Shown here piece after piece: positions 35,030 through 45,732 of a DNA stretch of 64,000 bases. Numbering within the stretch: the first letter of the stretch is position 1; every line of letters begins with the position of its first letter. Source of the DNA: Hydrangea macrophylla. Its lineage: Eukaryota; Streptophyta; Magnoliopsida; Cornales; Hydrangeaceae. The stretch is from NCBI GenBank assembly GCA_033977485.1, contig CM066994.1, forward strand, positions 8,992,001 through 9,056,000, given 5' to 3'. A program made the translations under genes and the position numbers. The notes under the pieces were generated by a model. The model ran no database searches. It had not been told where the DNA came from and saw nothing but the letters and a program-made list of their open reading frames with translations.

Positions 35030-35850
35030 GTTAAGAACACTGTGTGGGACCAGAAATAATTTTATGGTATATTATTTCATTGTTTTTGGTATTTTAGAGC
35101 ATAAAAGATATGTTTTAAATATGTTTTTAATTGCTTAAAATATCCAAAAATGTATGTCAATTTTTGAAATTAATCTACAGTGTCTAGTACACTGTAAGGG
35201 ACTCTAAGATAATTTTTGTGTAAATTATCATGTATTTATGGTATTTTAGAGCATATAATTAATGTTTATGGACGTTGATTTAATTGCTTAAAATAGCCAT
35301 AATACATTATTAATTTTTGTAATTAATATGGGACATAAGGGACACTGTTTTAAGACCATGTAAAATTTTGTGAGACCCAAAGATAATTTTTGGTAAATTA
35401 TCTCAATCATATTAATATTTTAGAGCATATAATTGTGTGTTTTGGTACACATATTAAATTGCTTAAAATATTTTTATTGATTATTAGTTCAGAGAATTAA
35501 CACAATGTGTTTGGAACACTATAGGTAGCTTGAGAAAATTATTTTAGTGTATTTTCTCGCACTTTGGGACGTATTTTAGAGCATATATGTTGTGTTGAAT
35601 ACGCAATATTAATTGCTTAAGATATAACCAATTAAAGTTGTTAATTCTTGAATTTAATATCTAGTGTTTTTGTACACTAATTGGAGACTTGAGAAAATTT
35701 TATAAATTATCTCACATTTGTTTTGGTATTTTAGAGCATAAAATTTATGCAAATGGGCATTTATTTAATTGCTGAAAATAGCCAAAATAGATTATTACTT
35801 TTTGAAATTAGTATGGGGTGTTTAGAACACAATATTAGACCACTTAAAAT
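35030..35850. repeat. Degenerate tandem array, about 155-bp unit
   Basis: The phrase ATTTTAGAGC recurs at 35091, 35243, 35417, 35573 and 35728, giving spacings of 152, 174, 156 and 155. Each unit also has a TTAATTGCTTAAAATA-like phrase and an ACACTnTA...TTATCTCA-like phrase. It is noncoding and sits between the primer site and the gag-like region of the copia element. Confidence 0.75.
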
Positions 35851-37269
35851 TTTTGGAGAACAAATTCTTTGAAATTTTTGTATTTTTAGGAACTTTGTTG
35901 CTCATAGTTAATTTTGTTTAACTAAATCAATTTATTTTGTTAAATTGATTCAAAATATTTTTTTGGGCCTTGGTGAAATTCCGAAAATTTTAATTTATAA
36001 TGAAAAATCTGTTTTTCAGTTAATTAAATTTTTCATAAGGTTTTAAATTAATTGTTGATTTAAAAGGCCCTCAATAAATTGGTTTTAAATTATGTTTTAA
36101 GACCTAAAATTGGGTTAAAAATTAATGAAAAATTCAGGATCTTTTCATTGATTTTACTTAGCTTATGGGAGCTATTCGGGCTATGCAATAATCATTTTAT
36201 TGTACATTTTATTTTTTAGAGGCTCGCAGCATAGTTGGTCATGTTTATATTACTGTTATTTGTGATTGGTTGACCCTATGACCTCTAATTCCTCCTCCTT
36301 CAGTGGAGTGACGGATGAGTCCATTCATTTTATAATGAGACCACATGAGTGCTTGATGTGTGTGATTAATACATTTTAATCTGGCTTAAATGAATGGACA
36401 ATTAATTGACAATTTATGGAGCTTGTGTCCTCACGATGTATGTTTAAGGTTGTTTCTGTGTATGTATATGAACAAAGCATCCCTATTTTTTTTATGGGCT
36501 ATAAATGTAATGTGAGGACGAGTGTTTACATTTCTTGTATTGGAAAAGCCTACTTGTAAAGGGATGGTTTTCTTTGTTTATAAATCATACACTTGAATTA
36601 CCTTAACATGAGCTCTAAGTTGTCAATTCGGACCCACGTGGGGTTCCATGCGCACTCTTGTTGTATGGCGCATTTTATATCTTGTGGATGATCTTAGATA
36701 GGTAATTGTACCATCTAATTGATGTTTGTTTAGAAAAATCAATTATAAAAGGTTTTTCTTTATTTACAAAATTGAGATTTGATTAATGAGCAATAGCGAA
36801 TTTTTTGGTCTTAAATTGTAGAAAGGGGAAAACTCATTTGTAATTGGATTTTAAAACAAACCTTATGAAATGTGCAAATAATAATGTCAATCCCTTGCGC
36901 ATGTTCTCAAATATTATTCTTCAATTTTTTTTTTGGATTTACAAAAACAAATGTTTTCCAAACCACACTTTGTCGAACTTTATAAAAGTAACAAGTTTAA
37001 AAGGGACTAATTTTTGTAATATGGCACTGCAAAGTAACACACTGATAGAATGAGTAAGAGCTTATGGGCTTTAGGCTTATTCTATGGTCCAACCCATTAA
37101 ACCGAATAATGGGCCTCCGGCCCAATATCATTATAACCTTAATAGCCTATAATACTTGGCTCGAGAAGGATCATAGCACGCGCTCTATGATAAGCAGCAT
37201 GCACCATGATCTTGTTGGGAAGTATATGTACTACCCAATAGCCAAAGTATTATGAGATCAGCTCAAATT

Positions 37270-39900
37270 TGTTTTCGATGACACATTCACTACTAGATTA
37301 AGCATCTAGTTATGAAGTTCGGGAAAGTAAAGGAAACGTTCCAAGTACACGATGACTAGACATCTAAGGTCGATGACAGGTATGATTCGTGATTTCAGAA
37401 TACTCGGAACATCTTTACTGGCGAACTGCAGTTTCAGGCTATGATTAGTTCTTTGCCTGATTTGCGGGTCCAAAAAAAATAAATCACGATCCACAACGGA
37501 AATGTTAAATTTATGGGTTTGACATTTTCTGACATGTTGAGCTGAATACAGAGCGCCAAAAAGGTAAGGCGAACTGTATTGCTACTTTCTTTACCACAAC
37601 TTTCATAAGTGAAAGTAAGCACAAGGCCAATGGGCCTAAACGCAATGGTAAGGGTAAACCTGCCTAGAGGCAGGGTGGGGCCAGCAAGTTTGCGCCCAAG
37701 GCTAATAAGGTGGAAGAGCGCAATCGAGGGCGTTTTTCAGTTCGGTGGTAATAGGATGGACATTTTTGGATGGTAGTGTTACTAGGACATGGTTATCAAG
37801 GGATAACTACTTCAGAATTGTTTTCATAAATTCCGGTTTCCTCTGTCATTCATTTATTCTGAGACAAAGCATGCTAGACTTGAACGCATAGGATGTGATA
37901 GGATGACTTGATTAGCTCGAGAAGCCCTTTTTTTGGGCCCACTCGCTAAGGTTGACCTACCTATGTGTGAGTCTTGCTTAGTTGGCAAAACATGCCGAAA
38001 GCCTTTTAGAGAGGCTATTAGAGCTACTCAAGCATTAGAGCTAGTTCACTCAAATATCTGTGGACCTATGGTTGTAAAGGCACGTCATGGCGCCTCTTAT
38101 TTTCTCACTTTTATAGATGATTTCGCACGATGTGAGGATAGCGAGTATTTATCTAATCAGTTCTGGGAACTATGTGAGGAAAAAGGAGAAACGCAGGCAA
38201 CTTTCTGTCTCGGAAACTCTGCAACAATATGGTGTTGCAGAAAGAAGGAATAGGACATTCCTAGATATGGCTAGGACTATGATGGCGCAAGTCAACCTCC
38301 CAATGTTGTTTTGGGAGGATGTACTCTTGATTGCTGCCTACATACTAGAGTGCCTCTTCTCAGTCAGTTCCTTCTACCCCCTTATGAGCTATGGAAAGGC
38401 GAAAAGCTCCTTTTGGAGCATTTGCGCCCGTGGAGCTCATGAGGCTATGTTCACTATACATCGCATAAGTGCGAGAAACTACACTCGAGAGCTAGAAAGA
38501 ATACCTTCATAAGGAATTCTAATAGCTCGACAGCCTATGTTACGTACAATGAACAAACGGGTACAGGAATGACAAATGGTGCCACATGATATTGAGAATG
38601 ACTTCCCCAGATTTGTATTACTAAGAGATATCTTGACCTCTATGAGTTGGAGGATGTTGAAGACAACATACCATCTTTAAGCGAGGGTGGGGAGATTGAG
38701 AATCCATATCCAATAATCGCTGTAAAATGGTACTAGTCTCCACCCGAGTGGGAGTACACCGCTAGACGCTAGTGGGAGTGTACCAGATAGTGGGAGTGCA
38801 CCACTAGGCACTCAAGATTCTCAGGTAGTACACTGTATGGTGATGAGGAAAAAGTTCCCTATCGCTGTTTTGAAATTGAGGAAGACATTTTCATATGTGT
38901 GCAAATGTGTGCACAAGTGGATGAGGATGAGCCTGCTTCTTTTGTTGAAGCGTTTTTTCTTCGTCTGCTGAAGCTGAGTGGATAGTTACTATGCCAGATG
39001 AGATGAGCCCTATGGACGCGAATTAGGTCTAGGAGTTAGTTGACATTCCGCCTGTGCATAAGACTATTGGAGACAAGTGTGTTTACAAAATCTAATGCAA
39101 GGCAGATGGTTCAATTGACAAGTATTGGGCGCGCCTTGTGGCGATAGTTTGCACCCAGAGAGGGTATAGACCATGGAAACATGTTCTCCCAAAGGGTGAG
39201 ATCTGACTCCATTCGCCTTATCCTAGCAATTATCGCATATTTAGTTTTTGAACCTTTTTAGTTGGATGTTTAAACTGTTCTTTTCTCAATGGAGAACAAG
39301 ACGACGAGATAAATATGGATCATCCCATTGGTGTTGTGACCAAAGGGAATGAGCGCAAAAGTGTGTTGTCTCAAACGATCTATTTATTATCTCAAATCGT
39401 CTAGGCAGTGGTACAATGTGTGTACATTAGATGGTCCAAGGAAAGCGTTCTAATTCTTTATATGTTGATGACGTCCTTTTAAGATGGGAATGAGATGAGT
39501 TCCATTGTCGCCACTTGAGAGTGGTTGTCCTCTCAATTTGAGATTGAGGACATGGGTGATTCCAATTATGTGTTGGAAGTTTAGACTGTGAGATATTGTT
39601 CTCAGAAGCTCCTCTGTTTGTCTCGAGGGACTTACAAGATGTAGGTTCTTGAACGTTTTCACATGAAAAACTGAAAACCCATAGACATCCCATTTTGGGG
39701 GGACTCACCTTGACCTTAGATCAATGTCTTAAGAATAATAAGAAGAGGAAACAAATGTCCAGTTTGCCATATCCGTCCGCAATAGGAAATCTGAAGTATG
39801 CTAATGTGTGTACTCGGTCAGATGTCTGCTATGCGGTTGGTTTAATTAGTCGTTGCCGTAGCAACCATGGTCCTGTCACTAGAGAGTAGTGAAGAGTATC
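37270..39900 (+). pseudogene. Copia gag-pol remnants, heavily decayed
   Basis: Recognisable pieces include the pre-integrase and integrase start near 37940-38130 (CESCLVGKTCRKPF, HSNICGPM, FLTFIDDFAR), a later integrase piece near 38220-38330 (YGVAERRNRTFLDMARTMMA), an RT edge near 38970-39130 (GDKCVYKI and KARLVA-like WARLVA), and an RT end near 39755-39890 (LPYPSAIGNLKYANVCTRSD). Many stops, frameshifts and deletions separate them. The YVDD core is only suggested near 39458 (LYVDDVLL-like bases). No functional enzyme is possible. Confidence 0.75.
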
Positions 39901-40344
39901 TTGCGATATGTTCGCAGGAGTACTGTGGACCTTGCCTTATGCTGTCCACGATGGAAGCATAGTATGTGGTGTGCTCTGTAGCTGTTAGAGAAGCTGTTTT
40001 GGTTGAAAAGTCTTGCAGTGGCTAGGCTCTTTATCTCATAGTGATGAGGTTGTGCTCATCGAAGGTGATAGCACGTAAGCCTGAGCATATGCAAAAGTTT
40101 TCAAAAACCATTCTAGCACGTGTCACATTTGAGATGTGGTTTGCGCAAAGGGAAGTTGTCTTAAGGCACATCTCCATTTGGGGATTTGATGTGCTTAGAC
40201 ATTTTATTGTGGTATTGACATTATTATTCAAGTTTTTATAAACTAATTGGTTTCCATACATATATGTTTGTTATATGAATGGAATGAATGCACATTTATT
40301 ATATGTCACCGGGCTTGAATCGACCTGCTCACACGGGTGATTCA

Positions 40345-40500
40345 CCTTGGCGCCGAGATAGCGAAGTAGGACATGCATGTCTACGGCGCTTAGATGGCGA
40401 GCAAGATGAGACATTTGTGTTCTTGGCGCTTAGATAGCTAGCTAGGACATGTGTGTCCATAGCGCTTAGAAAGCGAGCTTGAACACTTATATCTACGCAG
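40345..40500. repeat. Four degenerate 36-40-bp repeats
   Basis: GGCGCC/TTAGATAGCGA-type units recur about four times, each with a GACATnnnTGTC inverted core. They lie between the pol remnant and the 3' LTR of the copia element. The role is unknown. Confidence 0.6.
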
Positions 40501-41399
40501 TATAAGAACAGCGAGCTAGATATAAACCCTATTATTTCTATATGTCGCCTTAGATGGATCTAAGATGAGACCTTATACTTGGTCGAACATAGAGATATCC
40601 CACCACTCTATGTAGCCTGCTTATAGCCGAATGTGAGTTTTTAGACGGGCGCCAAGAGTGGCGACTGTGCTGGATACTCAGGTTAGACGTTTTGTGTAAA
40701 CGTCTAGACTAAGATTCGTATGGCGTTACTTGTTTTTTTCCAAACACAGAGTGACATGCCCATTTTTATGGAAGAACGCCATAGCATACATTTCATACTG
40801 TATGTGCTTTTGCGATCGATTGTGGAGCAGTGAATGGATTCCTCTTCATTGCTGTGTGAGCCATGTAGCATATCCAAGACATTGGTTATCCTACAAACTG
40901 GTTGCCTTCACGACTTGAGACTATGTCATGAAGAGGACGCTTGATGACAGCTACTTTAGCATGCTATCCTAGGACGATGAGATTATTCCGTTCTATGGGG
41001 TATGTCTGGGCAAGCGGTCAAGTTAGTCGGATTGACATGTGGGCTCAGGGAAGACCATTCAATAACACACCATGTTTTTTTTGTGACTCATTAGCAGGCC
41101 TGCGACAATCGTAATTTGTTACTGATATGTCATGAGTACATTACATTGAGGTGGTGCAGCAATTCTTTTCACCGAGGGATTGAGAATGCTGTGTCTGGTG
41201 TGGTTGAATCGTCTAAGGCATACACGAGAAGCTTCCGAGTGATGTGTCTTGCTGGTTATGGTGATGATTTGGCATTACACTCCTGTCGCTGTACTTTCTT
41301 TTCGTAAGGTCGCACGTTCTATTTCCCTGTATGAAGAGATGAGAAGTTCTGTTTTGAGAGATTGGTTTTAGTACTAGCCCTATGTGGGTGAGTGGGAGA

Positions 41400-41829
41400 T
41401 GTAAGAAATATGTGGGCCATACGGGCACCCGCATACATTGGACCGGGTCCAATGGGCTTAGGTTTTTGGAGCCCTAGGGTTTGGATATTATGTGTGTGTA
41501 TATATATGATATAAACACACATTTTCAGCCATTCCCAAGGATATCACAGCAGCCTCTCTCTCTCCCTCTCTCTCTCTCACGGTTCATCTCTCTCTTGGCC
41601 ATCACCAAAGGAGCCATGGGATTTAGCGCGTGATACGTATGAGGACCACTCTAGTAGTGATCTCCACGACCTACGCGATACATAAGAGAGTACACGGAGG
41701 CAACATGGAGCAGCAGTTCGTGGGTGAAGACGCCGGGCTCGTAACAACACCGTTTGGCGATCCGTCGGGTTATTCCGCTAGATAAGTGACCTAAACCCGA
41801 CTCGTATGCTTGCGTGCATATTTTCTACA
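41400..41829 (+). repeat. Copia 3' LTR (430 bp)
   Basis: This pairs with 33850-34281. The differences seen are GCCATGGGATTT versus GCCATGAGATTT, GCTAGATAAG versus GCTAGGTAAG, and one fewer CT. Confidence 0.95.
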
Positions 41830-41942
41830 GGTTTTAACTACTCGGATAGTGTGTGTATGTGGGTGTGTGCGTGCGTGTGTGTGTGGCGTGAGTCATCCAG
41901 GTAGGTACATCAAAAAAAAAAAAAAAGTGTAAAGAAAAAGGA

Positions 41943-42783
41943 AATTTAATTAACAGTCCCTAAAATAGGCAGTATTATGCAGTTAGTCTGTCTTTTTTTT
42001 TTTTTAATGCAAAAAGGATCATTTTTATTTTTCAAACTTTAAAATGCTATAACTATCAAACAATAATTTTAATGCGAATAAAATTTATATATTTGTAATC
42101 TAAAAGAGAAAATCTATTAAACTGAAAAATTGAAAAAAAAAAAAAAAAACAAAATCATGTTACTGTATAACATTCCTGTCGCAAATGACAGTGACATGAT
42201 ACTATCTTCAAATATTTTTTTTTTTTGGAATTGATGATATATTACTGTCTTTACTTGGACAGTATTGTAAAGAGAGTAACATATGAAAATTGGCCATAAT
42301 TTTGCACATTTTGGTCGATTTGAACAAATATCACTGTCATTATACTGTCATTACCTGGTAGCATTATAATGACAATAACATTAGACAGTGACATTTGTTA
42401 AAATGGCAATAACTTTGCGATTCTGGTATTGTTTTGGACGATTTTTTTCATTTGAACTATTTTTTCGAGATCTATGCAATAAAAGTGTTGATTTGACAGA
42501 AAAAAATAGGAGTACATTTTTTCAGTATCCGTGTTGGAGCTGCAAAGTGACGTGTTTTTGTAAAACAAGTTTTTTTATAGCCAATATGGATATGGTTGTG
42601 TAGATTTTGTTTTGTAGATCACGAATATATAAAATTTATCGAAAACCGATTTAAAATTTGAGAGTTATGACATTTTAAAGATTAAAAAACTATAAGGACC
42701 TATGACGTTAAAAAAAAAATGAGTTGGACTGTTCACTTATTTAGGACATTTATAAGAAATTGTGGCCTAACTGCCCCTAAAAA
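41943..42783. mobile_element. Fold-back element with long imperfect arms
   Basis: The left arm around 42013-42115 (CTTTAAAATGCTATAACTAT and ATAAAATTTATATATTTGTA) pairs with the complement of the right arm around 42600-42705 (ATAACTCTCAAATTTTAAAT and TATATATTCGTGATCTACAA on the complement). The core has repeated ACTGTCATTA phrases. The paralogous site near 45035 (AAGAAAATTGATAC) lacks it, which supports an insertion of about 0.84 kb in unit A. Confidence 0.6.
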
Positions 42784-42785
42784 AA

Positions 42786-43060
42786 TTGATACTATATAAT
42801 AATGATTTTGGATTTATTATATATTTTTAGGCATTTTGATCCATTTGCAAACCACTTTAATTTAAAAATCAAACTAATTTTTAAAGTTATTATTATATCA
42901 TATGTCATGGCCTACTTATAATATTTTGGAACAATATTATTATATTTTGACACCAATGTAAAATGAAAGATACAATTACAATTACTAAAATATGTAAGTA
43001 TCATAAAAGATGCACACAATTAGGTTGACATAGTTCAAGTGTTAAATAACTGACATTTAT
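42786..43060. repeat. Local duplication, unit A right part
   Basis: This matches 45040-45250 by eye. Shared phrases include ATAATGATTTTGGAT, CATTTTGATCCATT, GCAAACCACTTTAAT and AATGAAAGATACAATTACAA. It completes unit A after the nested insertions. Confidence 0.7.
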
Positions 43061-43261
43061 AAATTCCTCAAATATATAAATTTGGTGTTTAAACCTCATC
43101 CATTACCACATACAGTATCAAAAAAACAGAAGAGTATCATTAAAGATGCTTACCAGTTATGTTGTTGGAGTTAAAACTGTTCCAATTTATCGTATGGTCC
43201 CTATCTCAACAGCTGGTAAGCAATAAACAAACAAAAGTAGTATCTTGCAAGTTGCAACACA

Positions 43262-43493
43262 GCTTGCAAGTGGGACCCTCTAAAGACCTCCAAATAATTT
43301 CTTAGCACTGAAGGTTTGTGAGATGCAGAGCCTTCCGTACGAAGAAGAAGGACAAGCAGTCTCCCAATTTGCGTGTAATGAAAATTAACTATTAAGGAGA
43401 ATAAGAGAAAAAGTTGGGACCCTCAAGAGCCTTTCCTGGAAATTTCCTAACAATTACTGGCGCCTTTTTGAGCCTTCCAGGAGTATTTACTAA
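43262..43493. repeat. Local duplication, unit B left part
   Basis: This matches 33380-33600, including GAAGGACAAGCAGTCTC, AAGTTGGGACCCTCAAGAGC and TTCCAGGAGTATTTACTAA. Unit B is then interrupted by the Tourist-type MITE and continues from 44913 to about 45260. Confidence 0.7.
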
Positions 43494-43558
43494 GAGTATC
43501 CGTAGTGGTGTTTTAAAAATTTAGATAAATTTAAATTAAGTTGTTGTACATGTTTAGT

Positions 43559-44522
43559 TGTCACACTCGTTCCAGAAAATTTTAATTTTATCATGCATAT
43601 TTGTAATTTGGGAATTTATCAATGTTAGTTGATAATGGTGATGAGGTTGACTGTGAGTCAACGGTAAGGTGTCAGTAAGGACACGAGAACATGGTAGTTC
43701 ATATTGCATGGGCATGAGTAAATGGCATTTATATGATTTAAATGTTATTTGACTTTATCTGGTATTCCTGTGAATAGTAATTATACCTGTGTAGTATAAT
43801 TATGGTATATTGGATATTTTAGTATATCATTTTGAGAACTGTGGTGAGAACGTGAGTGATACGTTAATTAAAAAGGTAGGTTGTGTAGAGATTTCACAGA
43901 ATATAGTTTTCGGACGTTATTTTGGACTCAAACGAAACCTAGTCGGAAACTTTTGAAATTTATAGTTTTCACTCGTAAAGGCATAAATTGGACGTGTGCG
44001 AAGTTTCACGGGTTATTTAGAAGTTTGAGAAACTTGCGGGAGGTGAACGTATTTCCCGAGGGTCCAGTCTGAGGTTCAGTCGACTGGGTTGAGAAAACAG
44101 TCGACTGGATGGAGCCCCAGACCTGGACATTCTGCTGGATTGGGCACCAGTCGACTGGACTTCTTCAGTCGACTGAAAATTTTAGGCACCAGTCGACTGG
44201 GTCCCCGACACAGTCGACTGAATGGGCTGTTATATTTTAAAACCTATCTGTTTGAGATCACCAGTCGACCGGACCCTCGATCAGTCGACTGGTCCTCTGT
44301 TTTCAAAACTGTTTTCTTTTTATCGGATTCAATTGGCCAAAACTTTTTATAACTCTGATTCTATTGGATTTTTCAACTCAGAGGAAAATGTTTCCTAAAG
44401 TTTTAAATTACTCAGGGTTGTTTTAAAGTTCTTTCCGCTGCGTATAGGTTTATGATGTTTGGATGAGCCTAGTTGGCGTGCCACGTGTCCTATTTCCACG
44501 CGTAGTGGGATGGGTCGTAACA
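43559..44522. mobile_element. Ty3/gypsy-type solo LTR, 5-bp TSD
   Basis: The ends are TGTCACACTCG and GGGTCGTAACA. Direct repeats TTAGT flank it at 43554-43558 and 44523-44527. No internal region is present, so it is a solo LTR of 964 bp left by LTR-LTR recombination. Gypsy (chromovirus/Tekay-like) origin is inferred from the end sequences. It contains an array of the palindrome CAGTCGACTG. Confidence 0.8.
44072..44295. repeat. Array of CAGTCGACTG palindromes
   Basis: Seven perfect copies of the 10-bp palindrome CAGTCGACTG and one variant (CAGTCGACCG) occur at about 44075, 44099, 44151, 44167, 44190, 44212, 44262 (the variant) and 44281, inside the solo LTR. Spacing is irregular, at 16 to 52 bases. 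Confidence 0.9.
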
Positions 44523-44912
44523 TTAGTATACATTGTAGTAGTGTAAAATGGCAGACGTCACTCACAAAGCTGTGAAAATGGTAGACGGCACAATGCGTGC
44601 TGTGAGAATGGTGACCAGAACACATTGTACCGTGAAATTTTGTATATAAAGAGGTAGAAGGCACAGTGTGTGCCGTGAGATGGTGACTGGTACACACTGT
44701 ACTGTTAGGTCTTGTCATAAAATGCTAGATAGCACACACTGTGCCGTTTAGTTGAACTTAGTGGAACTTAAGCGTACCACAAAATTAGATTTCCTAAAGT
44801 TTAACTAATGTATATATTAGTTTTATCCACACCACTGTGGAACAAAATGGAGCAAAAACCTTAAATTTACCTAAGTTTAGTGGTATTTTTAACACCATTG
44901 TAGATACTCTAA

Positions 44913-45260
44913 TGGTAGTTTTTATTTTATTTTATTTATTTATTTATTTATTTTTATACACCCCTTGTATTCGGTTTTAAAATACATAAATAACTAAATA
45001 AATGGGTCACATTTTGTCACTTGTAACGTGTAAAGAAAATTGATACATATTAATGATTTTGGATGGATTATACATTTTTAGACATTTTGATCCATTATTT
45101 GCAAACCACTTTAATATAAAAATCAAACTAATTTTCAAAGTTGGAGTATTATCGTTGGGACGGTATTATTATATTTTAACATTAATTTAAAATGAAAGAT
45201 ACAATTACAATTACTAAAAGTATATCTTAGAAAATCCGTACCAATTATGTCATGAATGAT
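44913..45260. repeat. Local duplication, unit B right part
   Basis: It begins with a TTTA microsatellite (44923-44957), then CACCCCTTGTATTCGGTTTT, matching CACGCCTCGCATTCGGTCTT at 33617. It continues through CACATTTTGTCACTTGTAAC and the empty SINE and fold-back sites, then ATTAATGATTTTGGAT and the remaining unit-A match. Partial matches to the unit start recur again near 45410-45510. Confidence 0.7.
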
Positions 45261-45584
45261 GTCTCTGTAAGCTTCCAAAGCAAAAGGTCAAAACCAAGTT
45301 TGCTAGTCAATAGTCAATTCATTTTAGAAGTCGATCTTCAAATATATCAAAACATGAACCACACACTTGGCCATGGTCTGGACCATTGAATAACTTCTCC
45401 ACTGAGATATATGGAGGAGGAGAGAAGAAGTCTCACAGCTTTGCATGTCGGGACTGCTAGAGCCTTCGAGGTAATTTCTTAACAATGAAGCAATTTTGTT
45501 AAGCAGCAGACCCTCACTAGACTTTAAGATAAGATCAACCCGCATGTAGTGGTCAATATTGATTATAAAAACAAAAATAATAGG

Positions 45585-45732
45585 GATACACATCAAATGA
45601 CATACTAAACTACACACCAGCTTTAAATGTATGTACCCTTTGTTGTATAAGTGATACACAGAAAAGTGTGAAAATTCAAACAACACAGAATACATGCATT
45701 TAAAGCATAATGTGTCATTTGATGTGTATATC
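45585..45732. mobile_element. MITE of the Mutator-like family, member 1
   Basis: The inverted ends are GATACACATCAAATGACA and the complement of TGTCATTTGATGTGTATATC. The core TTTAAATGTATGTACCC ... ACAGAAAAGTGTGAAAATTC ... TACATGCATTTAAAGC matches the MITEs at 60632 and 62262. The AT-rich, palindromic flank hides any target duplication. Confidence 0.65.

Larger units (their letters stand above)
33850..41829 (+). mobile_element. Ty1/copia element with near-identical LTRs and dead interior
   Basis: LTRs lie at 33850-34281 (432 bp) and 41400-41829 (430 bp), beginning TGTAAGAAATATGTGGGCC and ending GCATATTTTCTACA. By eye they differ by two substitutions and one CT unit. The target duplication is GGTTC/GGTTT (33845-33849 and 41830-41834), one base diverged. 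The tRNA-Met primer site is at 34283-34295. The interior holds a long AT-rich noncoding stretch with a tandem array (35.0-35.85 kb), then copia pol fragments full of stops and deletions (37.3-39.9 kb). The contrast of young LTRs and decayed coding suggests movement in trans, as in LARD-like elements. Confidence 0.9.
33699..41923 (+). mobile_element. SINE split by a copia element, 17-bp TSD
   Basis: SINE sequence lies at 33699-33849 and 41830-41923. The head is tRNA-like, with box A TGGTCTAGTGGCATC near 33711 and box B GGTTCGAATCT near 33755. The tail is a poly-A run at 41912-41923. Direct repeats AAAGTGTAAAGAAAAAG flank the whole at 33682-33698 and 41924-41940. The length without the copia element is about 240 bases. 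The paralogous site near 45028 has GTGTAAAGAAAA without a SINE, giving an empty-site comparison. Confidence 0.85.
43494..44909. mobile_element. Tourist-type MITE split by a solo LTR
   Basis: The inverted ends are GAGTATCCGTAGTGGTGTTT at the left and the complement of AACACCATTGTAGATACTC at the right, flanked by TAA (43491-43493 and 44910-44912), the 3-bp target typical of PIF/Harbinger elements. Without the solo LTR the element is about 450 bp. The right part has a GTGnnnGTGAGAATGGT-type degenerate repeat near 44575-44700. Confidence 0.7.

Noticed and set aside
44072..44295. CRISPR-like array of short palindromic repeats
   Set aside because: The repeats are 10 bp, spacing is irregular and the DNA is a plant LTR. 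No cas genes are present.
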